NCBI GenBank assembly: GCA_034926235.1
Contig: JAYFRE010000034.1
Coordinates: forward strand, 7,768-71,767
DNA length: 64,000 bases
Direction of reading: 5' to 3'
From: JAYFRE01 sp034926235
Lineage (GTDB): Bacteria; Pseudomonadota; Alphaproteobacteria; Rhodospirillales; Magnetospirillaceae
In this document: one piece after another, positions 36,007-43,813 of the stretch
Numbering within the stretch: the stretch's first letter is position 1
Layout: the number at the start of each line of letters is the position of its first letter
Position numbers and translations under genes: made by a program
Notes under the pieces: model-generated
Databases searched by the model: none
What the model saw: only the letters and a program-made list of their open reading frames with translations
Told to the model about the DNA's origin: nothing

Positions 36007-36057
36007 TGGCGGCAGACTAGCATAAGATCGGGTACGGACGTGACAGCGGAGAGATCG

Positions 36058-36567
36058 ATGACCGCGCCGCCGCGGGACAAAAACGATGATGTGCGCCGTT
36101 CGGGGATGGGACCGCGCGCGATCGCCGAAATCAGCGCCCGGCTGACGCGCAGAGCCTTCGGGCGGCATGGTTTCGCCGAAGCGAGCCTGATCGCCGACTG
36201 GCCGCTGATCACGGGCTCGCTCATCGGGTCCTGGACCATGCCGGTGCGGATCGTTTTTCCGCGCGGCGAACGCAGCGGCGGCGTGCTGCATATCAAGGCC
36301 GCTTCCGGGTCGGTGGCGCTGGTGATTCAGCATCAGGAACGGCTGATCAAGGAGCGGGTCAACAGCTATTTCGGCTATGGCGCGGTCGCGCGAATCACCC
36401 TGATCCAGGGGCCTATCCCTAAACGCGCGGTTGCGTCCCGCCCCGCCCCGCCTCCCCTTTCCGAGGATCGGGCAAAGCATCTGGGCGGTCTGCTCGCCCC
36501 CGTTCCCGACGCCGATCTTCAGGCGGCGCTGGACAGACTCGGGCGGCGGCTTGCGGCGGACTGGTGA
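36058..36567 (+). CDS. DUF721 (DciA-like) protein
   Basis: 169-aa protein. The conserved DUF721/DciA core is LIADWPLITGSLIGSWTMPV and GGVLHIKAASGSVALVIQHQ, followed by ERVNSYFGYGAVARITLIQG. DciA proteins load the replicative helicase DnaB in bacteria without DnaC; this role is inferred from the family. A Pro-rich linker and a short helix form the C terminus. It leads a plus-strand group of DUF721, DsbA-like and smc. Confidence 0.82.
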   Translation: MTAPPRDKNDDVRRSGMGPRAIAEISARLTRRAFGRHGFAEASLIADWPLITGSLIGSWTMPVRIVFPRGERSGGVLHIKAASGSVALVIQHQERLIKERVNSYFGYGAVARITLIQGPIPKRAVASRPAPPPLSEDRAKHLGGLLAPVPDADLQAALDRLGRRLAADW

Positions 36568-36601
36568 AGAATCCTATATATCGTCGCTCGAAGTAGAGTG
36601 T

Positions 36602-36606
36602 GGAGG
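36602..36606 (+). promoter_or_regulatory. Ribosome binding site fixing a TTG start
   Basis: GGAGG lies 5 bases before the TTG at 36612. The in-frame GTG at 36600 would begin two bases before this site, so TTG is the better start. Confidence 0.6.
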
Positions 36607-36611
36607 TCATC

Positions 36612-37193
36612 TTGAAAGCATGGGCGTGTGTGGTGGCTTTGATGCTGGGGCTGTTCGCCGCCGGCGCCGAAGCGCAGACCGTGGATAAATCCTGGGCCAT
36701 CGACCATGTGTTGGGACGGGCGGATGCGCCGATCACCATCATCGAATATTCCTCGCTGACCTGTTCTTATTGCGCCCGCTTCTATGAAGAGGTCCATCCC
36801 CGCCTCAAGGAGGAATGGATCGACACCGGCAAGGCCAAGCTGATCTTCCGCGATTTTCCCCTGGATTCCGGTGCGCTGGCGGCGGCTCTGATCGCGCAAA
36901 GCTCGGGCGACCGCTACTTCGCCTTCCTCGGCGCTTATTTCAAGGCGCAGCACCAGTGGACCCAAGCCAAGGACCCGCTGGCGGCGATCAAGAATATCGG
37001 GCGGCTGGGCGGACTGGATGCGGCGACCATCGATGCGGCCCTGACCAATCGCGGCCTGATCCAGGAGCTCAAGAACCGCAAGCAGGACGGTGTCGATCGC
37101 TATCATATCGAGGCGACTCCGTCCTTCATCATCAACGGCAAGCTCCATACCGGCGGGATGTCTTACGACGAATTCGTCAAGCTATTGAAGTAA
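36612..37193 (+). CDS. DsbA-family thiol:disulfide oxidoreductase
   Basis: 193-aa exported thioredoxin-fold protein. Starting at TTG 36612 gives the signal peptide MKAWACVVALMLGLFAAGAE with cleavage near AEA-QT. The redox pair is Cys51/Cys54 in SSLTCSYCARFY, and the cis-Pro loop is EATPSFIING. It likely oxidises or isomerises disulfides in the periplasm. Its fixed place just before smc is a positional habit in this lineage, not proof of shared function. It is 25 bases upstream of smc. Confidence 0.88.
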   Translation: MKAWACVVALMLGLFAAGAEAQTVDKSWAIDHVLGRADAPITIIEYSSLTCSYCARFYEEVHPRLKEEWIDTGKAKLIFRDFPLDSGALAAALIAQSSGDRYFAFLGAYFKAQHQWTQAKDPLAAIKNIGRLGGLDAATIDAALTNRGLIQELKNRKQDGVDRYHIEATPSFIINGKLHTGGMSYDEFVKLLK

Positions 37194-37218
37194 CGGCGGC
37201 TTTTGAAAGCAGCTTGAT

Positions 37219-40200
37219 GTGATCCGATTCACCCGCCTGCGTCTTTCCGGGTTCAAGTCCTTCGTCGAGCCGACCGAAATGGCGATCGAGGAAGGCTTGA
37301 CCGGGGTCGTTGGGCCCAATGGCTGCGGCAAGTCCAACCTGGTCGAGGCGCTGCGCTGGGTCATGGGCGAATCCTCGGCGCGGCAGATGCGCGGGTCCGA
37401 AATGGACGACGTGATCTTTGCCGGTTCGGCTGTCCGTCCGCGCCGGGACGTGGCCGAGGTGACGGTGACGTTGGCCAACCGGGACGGGCGGGTGCTGCCC
37501 GGCGCGTTCGATCCGGGAGCCGAGATCGAGGTGACCCGGCGCATTGCGCGGGGTTCGGGATCGAGCTACCGCGTCAATGGCAAGGAAACCCGCGCGCGCG
37601 ACGTCCAAACCCTGTTCGCCGATCTGGCCAGCGGCGCGCGTTCGACCGCCATTGTCGGCCAGGGGCATATCGGCGCGATCATCAATGCCCGTCCGGGCGA
37701 GCGGCGCGGATTGCTGGAAGAGGCGGCGGGCATCGCCGGCCTGCATGCGCGCCGCTACGAAGCGGAGCAAAAGCTGCGCGCCGCCGAAACCAATCTGGAA
37801 CGGTTGGAGGATGTCCTCGCCACCCTGGAAACGCAATGGCAGGGCTTGCGCAAGCAGAGTCGTCACGCTACGCGCTACAAATCCCTGTCGCAGCGAATCC
37901 GCGAAACCGAAGCAGCGCTTTTGAACAGCGAATGGCGTCGTTGCTCCGCTGTTTGTGACCGGGCGCGGGCCGCTTTCACCGAGATCGAGGCCGGGGTCGA
38001 AACGCTGACCGCTTTGGCCGTTCAGGCCGGGGTTCGGCAGGCCGAGGCGGCGGCGGCGCTGCCCGGATTGCGCGGCATGGATGCGGACGCTTCGGCTCGT
38101 CTTCAGCGCCTGCGCCAGACGGCCAATTATCTGAACGCCGAGGAAAGACGGGCCGAAGCGCGGCGTCAGGATGTCGCCCGCCGGCGGGCGGAGGCCATCG
38201 ATGATGCCGGCCGCGAAGCGGCGCGCGCGGGCGATGCCGCTTCGGCCCTGGCGCGGCTTGGCGAGGAAAGAGAAGCGCTGGAAGCGCTTGTTGCCGGAGA
38301 AGGCGACCGTGTGGCCGCCGCCGATGCGCGTCTTGCCGCCGCCACGGAGGCGGCCAATCTGGCGGATGCCGAGGCGACGCGTCGGCTGGAAATCCTGGCC
38401 GCCGCCGAGGCCGCCCGAACGGCTGCCCGCACCCGTCTGGCCGAATGCGAGGAACGGGTTGCAAGGCTGACGCGCCGCCGGACCGAACTGGATGCCGAGC
38501 ATGCGCGGGCCGAAAGTGAACGTCTCGATCCGGCGCGACTGACCGGGGCCGAGATGGATAAGGAAGAGGCCGAGGAATATCTGGAACGATGCCGCGCGCA
38601 GCTTGAACAGGCCGAATCGGCGCGCCGCGCGGCCCGGGAAAGGGTGGATAGGGCGCGGGACGCCGTGCGGAGGCTGGCCGCCGCTCAGGCGGCGTTGCGT
38701 GCCGAGGCGGACGGGTTGCGCGCGGTCCTGGTCCAGGCGAAGGATGCCGCCGGCGCACCGGTGATCGATTCGCTGACCGTCGCGGCGGGATGCGAGGCGG
38801 CGTTGGGTGCGGCGCTGGGCGAGGATCTGTCCGCGCCGGCCGAAGGCGGCGATGCGGCCCGGTTCTGGCGCAAGCTGCCGGATCGGGATGCCGGACCGGC
38901 CCTGCCCGAAAATGTGCCGACCTTGGCGGCTTTCGTCGAGTCCCCGCCGGCTCTGTCCGCCCGCCTTGCCCAGATCGGGTTGGTCGAGGAAGAAGGGCAA
39001 GGGGTGCTGCTTCAAGAAAAGCTGGCGGTCGGTCAAAGGCTGGTGTCGCGCGATGGCGCGTTATGGCGGTGGGACGGTTTCACCCAGGCCGCCGGAACGC
39101 CGTCCTCGGCGGCGGCGCGGCTGCGCCAGCAGGCGCGGTTGCGTATCCTTGATGCCGCTCTTGCCCAGGGCGTAGAGCCCTTGCGCGCCGCCGAAACCGA
39201 GGCCGGGGCCGCCGCGAAGGGGGAAGAGGCGGCCAACACCGCCGAAGCGGCCGCGCGATCGGCGCTGAAAGCGGCGGAGATGGATAGCCGCAAGCGGGCG
39301 GAAGCCTATTTCGTCCTGGCGCAGAAAGCGGCGCGGATCGCCGAGAAACGGGAGGCTTTGGATCGCCGGCGCGCTGAAACGGACGCCGAGGCCGTCGAGG
39401 CGGCGTCGACCCAGAAACGCGCCGCCGAGGCTTTGGCGGGGCTGCCCGATGATACGGACGCGCGCAGCCAGTTGGCCCAATCGCGTGTGCTGGCGGCGGA
39501 GGCGCGCACCCGTCTGGTCGAAGCCCGCGCCGCGCTTGATGGCTTGAGGGGCGAAGCCCTGCAACGCAGCCGCCGGCTCGAAGCGTTGGCGGTGGACGAG
39601 GCATCATGGCGGGAACGTGCGGAATTGGCGGATTCCCGGCGCAAGGCGTTCGAGGAACGACAGCGCGAGACGGATGAGGAGTTGGCTCATCTGGCCCGGC
39701 TGCCGGATGAGATCGGCGAGAAACGCCGCGTTCTTCTGTCCGAAATCGCGGAAGCGGAGCGCGCCGCGCGGCACGCCGCCGACGCCCTGGTGCTGGGCGA
39801 ACAGACGGCGGCGGCGGCGGACAAGACCGCGCGCGAGGCGGAAAACGCCCTGGCAGGCGCGCGCGAAGAGCGCGTCCGGCGCGAGGCGGCGCTTCAGGCG
39901 GCTGACCGGGATGTGGCGGCGGTCGCGGCCAGGATCGCGGAAACCATGGGCGCGTTGCCCGATCTGGCGGGGAAGGAAAGCAGCGGGGAAAGCGAGGCTG
40001 CGCTGCGCCAGACATTGGACCGGTTGCTGCGCGAGCGCGACGCCATGGGCGCGGTCAATCTGATGGCCGAGACGGAAGCGGGAGAATTGCGTCAGCGCAT
40101 CGATACGCTGATCGCTGACCGCGAGGATTTGCTGGGCGCGATCGCCAAGCTGCGCCGGGGCGTGGCCGAGATCAACCGCGAGGGGCGCGAACGGCTCCTG

Positions 40201-40692
40201 GCGGCGTTCGAGATCGTGGACCGGCATTTCCGCGATCTGTTCGTTCGGCTGTTCGGCGGCGGTAGGGCGCATTTGTCCCTGACCGATTTGTCCGATCCTT
40301 TGCAAGCGGGTCTGGAAATCATGGCCAGCCCGCCCGGCAAGCGGCTTCAGGTGCTTTCATTGTTGTCGGGGGGCGAACAGGCGCTGACGGCGCTTGCCCT
40401 GCTGTTTGCGGTGTTCCGCTCCAACCCCGCGCCGATCTGCGTGCTTGACGAGGTCGATGCGCCGCTCGACGATGCCAATGTCGACCGGTTCTGCGCCTTG
40501 GTTTCGGAGATGACGGCGGCCTTGGGAACCCGGTTCCTGGTGGTGACGCATCACCGCATGACCATGGCGCGCATGGACCGTTTGTTTGGTGTGACCATGG
40601 CCGAGCGGGGCGTTTCCACCCTGGTTTCGGTCAATCTGCAAAAGGCCGAGTCCTTGAGCGAGACGGCTATTCGCGGCGGGTCAACGCCTTGA
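37219..40692 (+). CDS. smc: Chromosome segregation ATPase SMC
   Basis: 1157-aa SMC protein that organises and segregates the chromosome. It starts at a GTG (37219). Walker A is GPNGCGKSN (residues 32-40). Long coiled coils rich in Ala, Glu and Arg occupy about 165-500 and 650-1000. The hinge is around 505-640 (GAPVIDSLTVAAGCEAALGA). The ABC signature LSGGEQ is at 1049-1054 and Walker B is CVLDEVDAPLDD with catalytic Glu1078. The length is normal. ScpA and ScpB are not in the window. Confidence 0.95.
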   Translation: MIRFTRLRLSGFKSFVEPTEMAIEEGLTGVVGPNGCGKSNLVEALRWVMGESSARQMRGSEMDDVIFAGSAVRPRRDVAEVTVTLANRDGRVLPGAFDPGAEIEVTRRIARGSGSSYRVNGKETRARDVQTLFADLASGARSTAIVGQGHIGAIINARPGERRGLLEEAAGIAGLHARRYEAEQKLRAAETNLERLEDVLATLETQWQGLRKQSRHATRYKSLSQRIRETEAALLNSEWRRCSAVCDRARAAFTEIEAGVETLTALAVQAGVRQAEAAAALPGLRGMDADASARLQRLRQTANYLNAEERRAEARRQDVARRRAEAIDDAGREAARAGDAASALARLGEEREALEALVAGEGDRVAAADARLAAATEAANLADAEATRRLEILAAAEAARTAARTRLAECEERVARLTRRRTELDAEHARAESERLDPARLTGAEMDKEEAEEYLERCRAQLEQAESARRAARERVDRARDAVRRLAAAQAALRAEADGLRAVLVQAKDAAGAPVIDSLTVAAGCEAALGAALGEDLSAPAEGGDAARFWRKLPDRDAGPALPENVPTLAAFVESPPALSARLAQIGLVEEEGQGVLLQEKLAVGQRLVSRDGALWRWDGFTQAAGTPSSAAARLRQQARLRILDAALAQGVEPLRAAETEAGAAAKGEEAANTAEAAARSALKAAEMDSRKRAEAYFVLAQKAARIAEKREALDRRRAETDAEAVEAASTQKRAAEALAGLPDDTDARSQLAQSRVLAAEARTRLVEARAALDGLRGEALQRSRRLEALAVDEASWRERAELADSRRKAFEERQRETDEELAHLARLPDEIGEKRRVLLSEIAEAERAARHAADALVLGEQTAAAADKTAREAENALAGAREERVRREAALQAADRDVAAVAARIAETMGALPDLAGKESSGESEAALRQTLDRLLRERDAMGAVNLMAETEAGELRQRIDTLIADREDLLGAIAKLRRGVAEINREGRERLLAAFEIVDRHFRDLFVRLFGGGRAHLSLTDLSDPLQAGLEIMASPPGKRLQVLSLLSGGEQALTALALLFAVFRSNPAPICVLDEVDAPLDDANVDRFCALVSEMTAALGTRFLVVTHHRMTMARMDRLFGVTMAERGVSTLVSVNLQKAESLSETAIRGGSTP

Positions 40693-40722
40693 ATCAGTTG
40701 CCGCAACGCGGTATGAGCGGCC

Positions 40723-40752
40723 TTGACAGGGAGGGTTCCATGACCGTAAGGT
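40723..40752 (+). promoter_or_regulatory. Candidate promoter of the atp (Fo) operon
   Basis: TTGACA (40723-40728) and TAAGGT (40747-40752) are separated by 18 bp, 55 bases before atpI, in the 115-base gap after smc. Confidence 0.5.
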
Positions 40753-40807
40753 TCGAGCGCGCTTGGAAGCGCCGCCATCGGGGGAACGACCTGGGGACTG
40801 TCCTGTA

Positions 40808-41146
40808 ATGGCCGATGAATCGCCCGATTCGTCGCCTCTCGACAGACTAGGGGCAAGGCTCGAAGCCGCCCGCGCCCGTGAACGGAACGGGGGGCAGGAC
40901 GAGAGGGAAGCATCTGGAGCTTCCCGGTCCGCGTTGGCGCTCGGATTTCGAGTCGTCACCGAAGTGGTGGCGGCGGTTGGTGTGGGTGCGTTGATCGGCT
41001 ATGGGTTGGACCATTGGCTTGGAAGCACGCCGTGGCTTATGGTCCTGTTCCTGTTTCTGGGAAGCGCGTCCGGGGTCCTGAACGCTTACCGTGCCGCGCG
41101 CCACCACGAAGTGCGCCGCGCCCGGGATGGCCGGAAGGACGGCTAG
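40808..41146 (+). CDS. atpI: ATP synthase protein I
   Basis: 112-aa small membrane protein with two hydrophobic segments (VVTEVVAAVGVGALIGYGLD and TPWLMVLFLFLGSASGVLNA) and charged ends. AtpI is an assembly helper for the c-ring or a Mg2+ carrier and heads Fo operons in alphaproteobacteria. ATG 40808 gives MADESPDSSPLDRLG. It is followed 19 bases later by atpB. Confidence 0.88.
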   Translation: MADESPDSSPLDRLGARLEAARARERNGGQDEREASGASRSALALGFRVVTEVVAAVGVGALIGYGLDHWLGSTPWLMVLFLFLGSASGVLNAYRAARHHEVRRARDGRKDG

Positions 41147-41165
41147 ACAGGAAAGTGCGGCAGCA

Positions 41166-41900
41166 GTGGCAAGCCCGGTCGAGCAATTCAAGATCAAGCC
41201 CCTGATTCCACTGGAAGTGGGCGGGGTGGATGTCTCTTTCACCAACTCCGCCTTGATGATGGTCATCTCGGCGGGATTGATCATCGCTTTCCTGACCCTT
41301 TCGGTGCGCGGCCGGGCGTTGGTTCCGGGCCGCTGGCAGTCGATGGCCGAGGTTTGTTACGAATATGTCGCCGGCATGCTGCGCGAGAATGTCGGGCCGG
41401 AGGGGCGGCGCTACTTCCCCTTCATCTTCACCCTGTTCATGTTCGTGCTGTTCGGCAATCTTTTGGGGATGATCCCCTACAGCTTCACCTATACCAGCCA
41501 CGTCATCGTCACCTTCGGTCTGGCGGCGGTGGTGTTCATCGGCGTCACCATCATCGGTTTCATCCATCACGGGATCGGCTATCTGCGCCTGTTCATGCCG
41601 CATGGCGCGCCGGCTGTCGCTGCCGTCGTGCTGGTGCCGATCGAGCTGGTTTCCTATTTGTCACGGCCTTTCAGCCTGGCCGTGCGTCTGTTCACCAATA
41701 TGACCGTGGGGCATATCCTGCTCAAGGTCATGGCCGGGTTCGTGGTGTCCTTGGGAAGCATCTTCTTCCTGTTCGGCGCCGTGCCCCTGGCGTTCGACGC
41801 GGCCGTCATGGTCCTCGAATTGGGTATCGCCGTTCTGCAAGCCTATGTCTTCACGGTTCTCTCTTGCATCTATTTGCATGATGCGATCCATATGCACTAA
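41166..41900 (+). CDS. atpB: ATP synthase Fo subunit a
   Basis: 244-aa membrane subunit that forms the proton half-channels of ATP synthase. The essential Arg is in LAVRLFTNMTVGHILLK. Other family phrases are GMIPYSFTYTSHVIVTFG and SCIYLHDAIHMH at the C terminus. I use the GTG at 41166 (MASPVEQFKIKPLIP), preceded by AGGAAAG, because longer readings overlap atpI with no family match. Confidence 0.93.
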   Translation: MASPVEQFKIKPLIPLEVGGVDVSFTNSALMMVISAGLIIAFLTLSVRGRALVPGRWQSMAEVCYEYVAGMLRENVGPEGRRYFPFIFTLFMFVLFGNLLGMIPYSFTYTSHVIVTFGLAAVVFIGVTIIGFIHHGIGYLRLFMPHGAPAVAAVVLVPIELVSYLSRPFSLAVRLFTNMTVGHILLKVMAGFVVSLGSIFFLFGAVPLAFDAAVMVLELGIAVLQAYVFTVLSCIYLHDAIHMH

Positions 41901-41953
41901 AGCGAGGCGGAACCAGAGCGTCTTCGGTTTTTGTTTCTGGAAAGGTAAGGTAC

Positions 41954-42178
41954 ATGGATCCTGAATCTGCAAAACTGATCGGTGCTGGTCTCGCCACCAT
42001 TGGCGTCATCGGGGCTGGCGTGGGCGTCGGCAATGTCTGGGCAGCCTTGATTTCGGCCGTGGGCCGTAATCCGGCCGCCAAGAGCAGCGTCGAGCTTTAT
42101 GGCTGGATCGGCTTTGCCGTGACCGAAGCCATTGCGCTTTACGCTCTGGTCATTGCTCTGATCCTGCTGTTCGCTTAA
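41954..42178 (+). CDS. atpE: ATP synthase Fo subunit c
   Basis: 74-aa two-helix proteolipid that makes the rotor ring. The polar loop is GRNPAAKS (Arg38-Asn-Pro), and the proton-carrying acid is Glu58 in AVTEAIALYAL. The N-terminal helix has the Gly-rich GAGVGVG pattern. No extra Na+-binding signature (Gln and Ser pair near the acid) is evident, so it is probably H+-driven. Two strong hairpins lie between it and atpF'. Confidence 0.95.
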   Translation: MDPESAKLIGAGLATIGVIGAGVGVGNVWAALISAVGRNPAAKSSVELYGWIGFAVTEAIALYALVIALILLFA

Positions 42179-42184
42179 GGGGCC

Positions 42185-42249
42185 GGGGTCCTTAAGACCC
42201 CGATCGTTTCTAGGGATGAGCCGGCGGTTGTTTCAAACAGGCCGCCGGC
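42185..42249 (+). other. Two hairpins between atpE and atpF'
   Basis: GGGGTC-cttaa-GACCCC (42185-42201) is followed by GCCGGCGG / CCGCCGGC (42220-42249), whose loop can add TGT/ACA pairs. No T-run follows, so read-through is expected. They may protect the atpE end of the mRNA or partly stop transcription, favouring high subunit c output. Confidence 0.6.
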
Positions 42250-42311
42250 CCCGCTCCCTCCCTTGATCAGGACCGTTCCTTGACCGGACGGCCCGAACCT
42301 GGATTTCCGCG

Positions 42312-42803
42312 ATGCCCCAATTCGATCCATCCAGCTATTCGGAGCAGCTTTTCTGGCTGGCCATCCTGTTCGTCGCCCTTTATGTGGTGATGGCGCGGTT
42401 GGTTCTGCCCAGGATCGGCGCCGTGCTCGATGAGCGCCAGCGCCGTATCGACGACAATCTCGACAGGGCCGGCCGGCTTAAGCTTGAGGCCGAGGAGGTC
42501 GCCGTTCTTTATGAACAGGCCCTGACCAAGGCCCGCACCGAAGCGGGGCAGGCGCTCAAAGAAACTCATGAGCGGCTCGAACAGGAAACCGCCCGCCGGC
42601 AGAAGGAATTGGGCGAGCGGCTGGAGGAGAGGATCAAGGCGGGTGAGGCCCGTATCGCCGAGGCCAAAAGCCAGGCCTTGACCGAGGTCCGGGATGTCGC
42701 CGTCGAAACCGCGCGTCTTGCCAGCTCCCGCCTGACCGGTCTGTCTTTCGACAATGCCGGGATCGCGGCCGCAGTCGAAGCCGTTATCGAGGAGCGCGCC
42801 TGA
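42312..42803 (+). CDS. atpG: ATP synthase Fo subunit b'
   Basis: 163-aa peripheral stalk subunit. One N-terminal membrane helix (LFWLAILFVALYVVMARLVL) is followed by a long charged coiled coil. The short N terminus and position before subunit b mark it as b', as in photosynthetic and other alphaproteobacteria. It overlaps atpF by one base (stop/start TGATG). Gene naming varies (atpF', atpG, atpX). Confidence 0.9.
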   Translation: MPQFDPSSYSEQLFWLAILFVALYVVMARLVLPRIGAVLDERQRRIDDNLDRAGRLKLEAEEVAVLYEQALTKARTEAGQALKETHERLEQETARRQKELGERLEERIKAGEARIAEAKSQALTEVRDVAVETARLASSRLTGLSFDNAGIAAAVEAVIEERA

Positions 42804-43345
42804 TGTTCCCGATCTCTGTCGCCCATGCCGCCGACGCCGCTTCCGCGGCTCATGGCGGCGGCTTTTTCTCCCACGCCGAAAATTGGGTCGCCATCATCTT
42901 CTTGCTGGTGGTCGGAGCCCTGGCCCGTCCGGTATACCGCGCCATCACCGGCGCGCTCGATCTGCGCCGCGAACGGATTCGCATCCGGATCGAGGATGCG
43001 GAAAGGCTGCGCGCGGACGCTCAGGCGCTGCTGGACGAGTATCAAAAGAAACGGCACGAGGCGTTTAGGGAGGTCGAGGAAATCGTCGCCCGCGCCCGCG
43101 CCGATGCCGCCCGTATCGCCGAGGACGGCGCAAAAGCGCTGGAAGCCCAGCTCAAGCAACGCGAGGAACAGGCCGGGGAACGTCTTGCCCAGGCCGAGAT
43201 CGAGGCGTTGCGCGAAGTCCGGGAACGGGCGGTGGAGGTCGCTATCGCCGCGACCGCCCGGCTGATGGCCGAAAGGATTGGCCCGGCGGAAGCCAAGGGG
43301 CTGATCGACAACGCAATTCAGGATCTGCCCAACCGGCTGCACTGA
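42803..43345 (+). CDS. atpF: ATP synthase Fo subunit b
   Basis: 180-aa peripheral stalk subunit with a membrane helix near residues 27-45 (NWVAIIFLLVVGALARPVYR) and a coiled coil beyond. The N-terminal His/Ala-rich stretch (AHAADAASAAHGGGFF) is typical of alphaproteobacterial b. Last gene of the Fo operon. The F1 genes (atpHAGDC) are not here, so the synthase is encoded at two loci. Confidence 0.92.
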   Translation: MFPISVAHAADAASAAHGGGFFSHAENWVAIIFLLVVGALARPVYRAITGALDLRRERIRIRIEDAERLRADAQALLDEYQKKRHEAFREVEEIVARARADAARIAEDGAKALEAQLKQREEQAGERLAQAEIEALREVRERAVEVAIAATARLMAERIGPAEAKGLIDNAIQDLPNRLH

Positions 43346-43375
43346 TCCTGGCGCTCTGATCGCTGGGGGCTTCTC

Positions 43376-43430
43376 ATTCACCCTCCGGAACGGACATGAA
43401 AAATGTCCGATCCGGAGGGTGAATTGCTTT
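43376..43430 (+). terminator. Rho-independent terminator of the Fo operon
   Basis: A 14-bp stem (ATTCACCCTCCGGA / TCCGGAGGGTGAAT), one A/A mismatch and a further 7 bp (CGGACAT / ATGTCCG) enclose loop GAAAA. TTGCTTTTAT follows on the plus strand. It starts about 30 bases after the atpF stop. The arms are 43376-43397 and 43403-43424. Confidence 0.9.
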
Positions 43431-43813
43431 TATGCCCCCCTTTTCCCCCTCCTCGCCGTAACCGATTCGCGCATTCAGCCATTCCGGGGAGGCATGCATC
43501 CCGGCCTGCGGCTGGAGGATTCCGGCAGCCGAGCGGCCTGATTTTCCAGGGATTGACCAGGGAAGGGAGCAGCAGAACGGAAAAAATAAAGATAAAATTC
43601 TATATTATTGCAATCAAACACAAAATAGTATGTAGGCTGCCATCGTGATAATAAGAATTATAGAGAGATACTTTTATATTTTGTAAATTTTTTATGTAAA
43701 AAATTTTTAGTCACACAAGTTAAATATTTGTTATCTTCCTTCCTCGCTTTTGCGGGTGTCCTAGCCTACCGGATATGCGCCTGAAGAGTTAAAAGGTTTG
43801 GAAAGAAGGGGCA
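43431..43813. other. Gene-free region with an AT-rich island
   Basis: 383 bases between the Fo terminator and a chemoreceptor. From about 43575 to 43735 the DNA becomes strongly AT-rich, unlike the GC-rich surroundings. It includes the near-perfect dyad AAATTTTTTA-TG-TAAAAAATTT at 43685-43706. No coding potential is visible. It most likely holds the promoter and protein-binding sites of the chemoreceptor gene. Confidence 0.6.
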
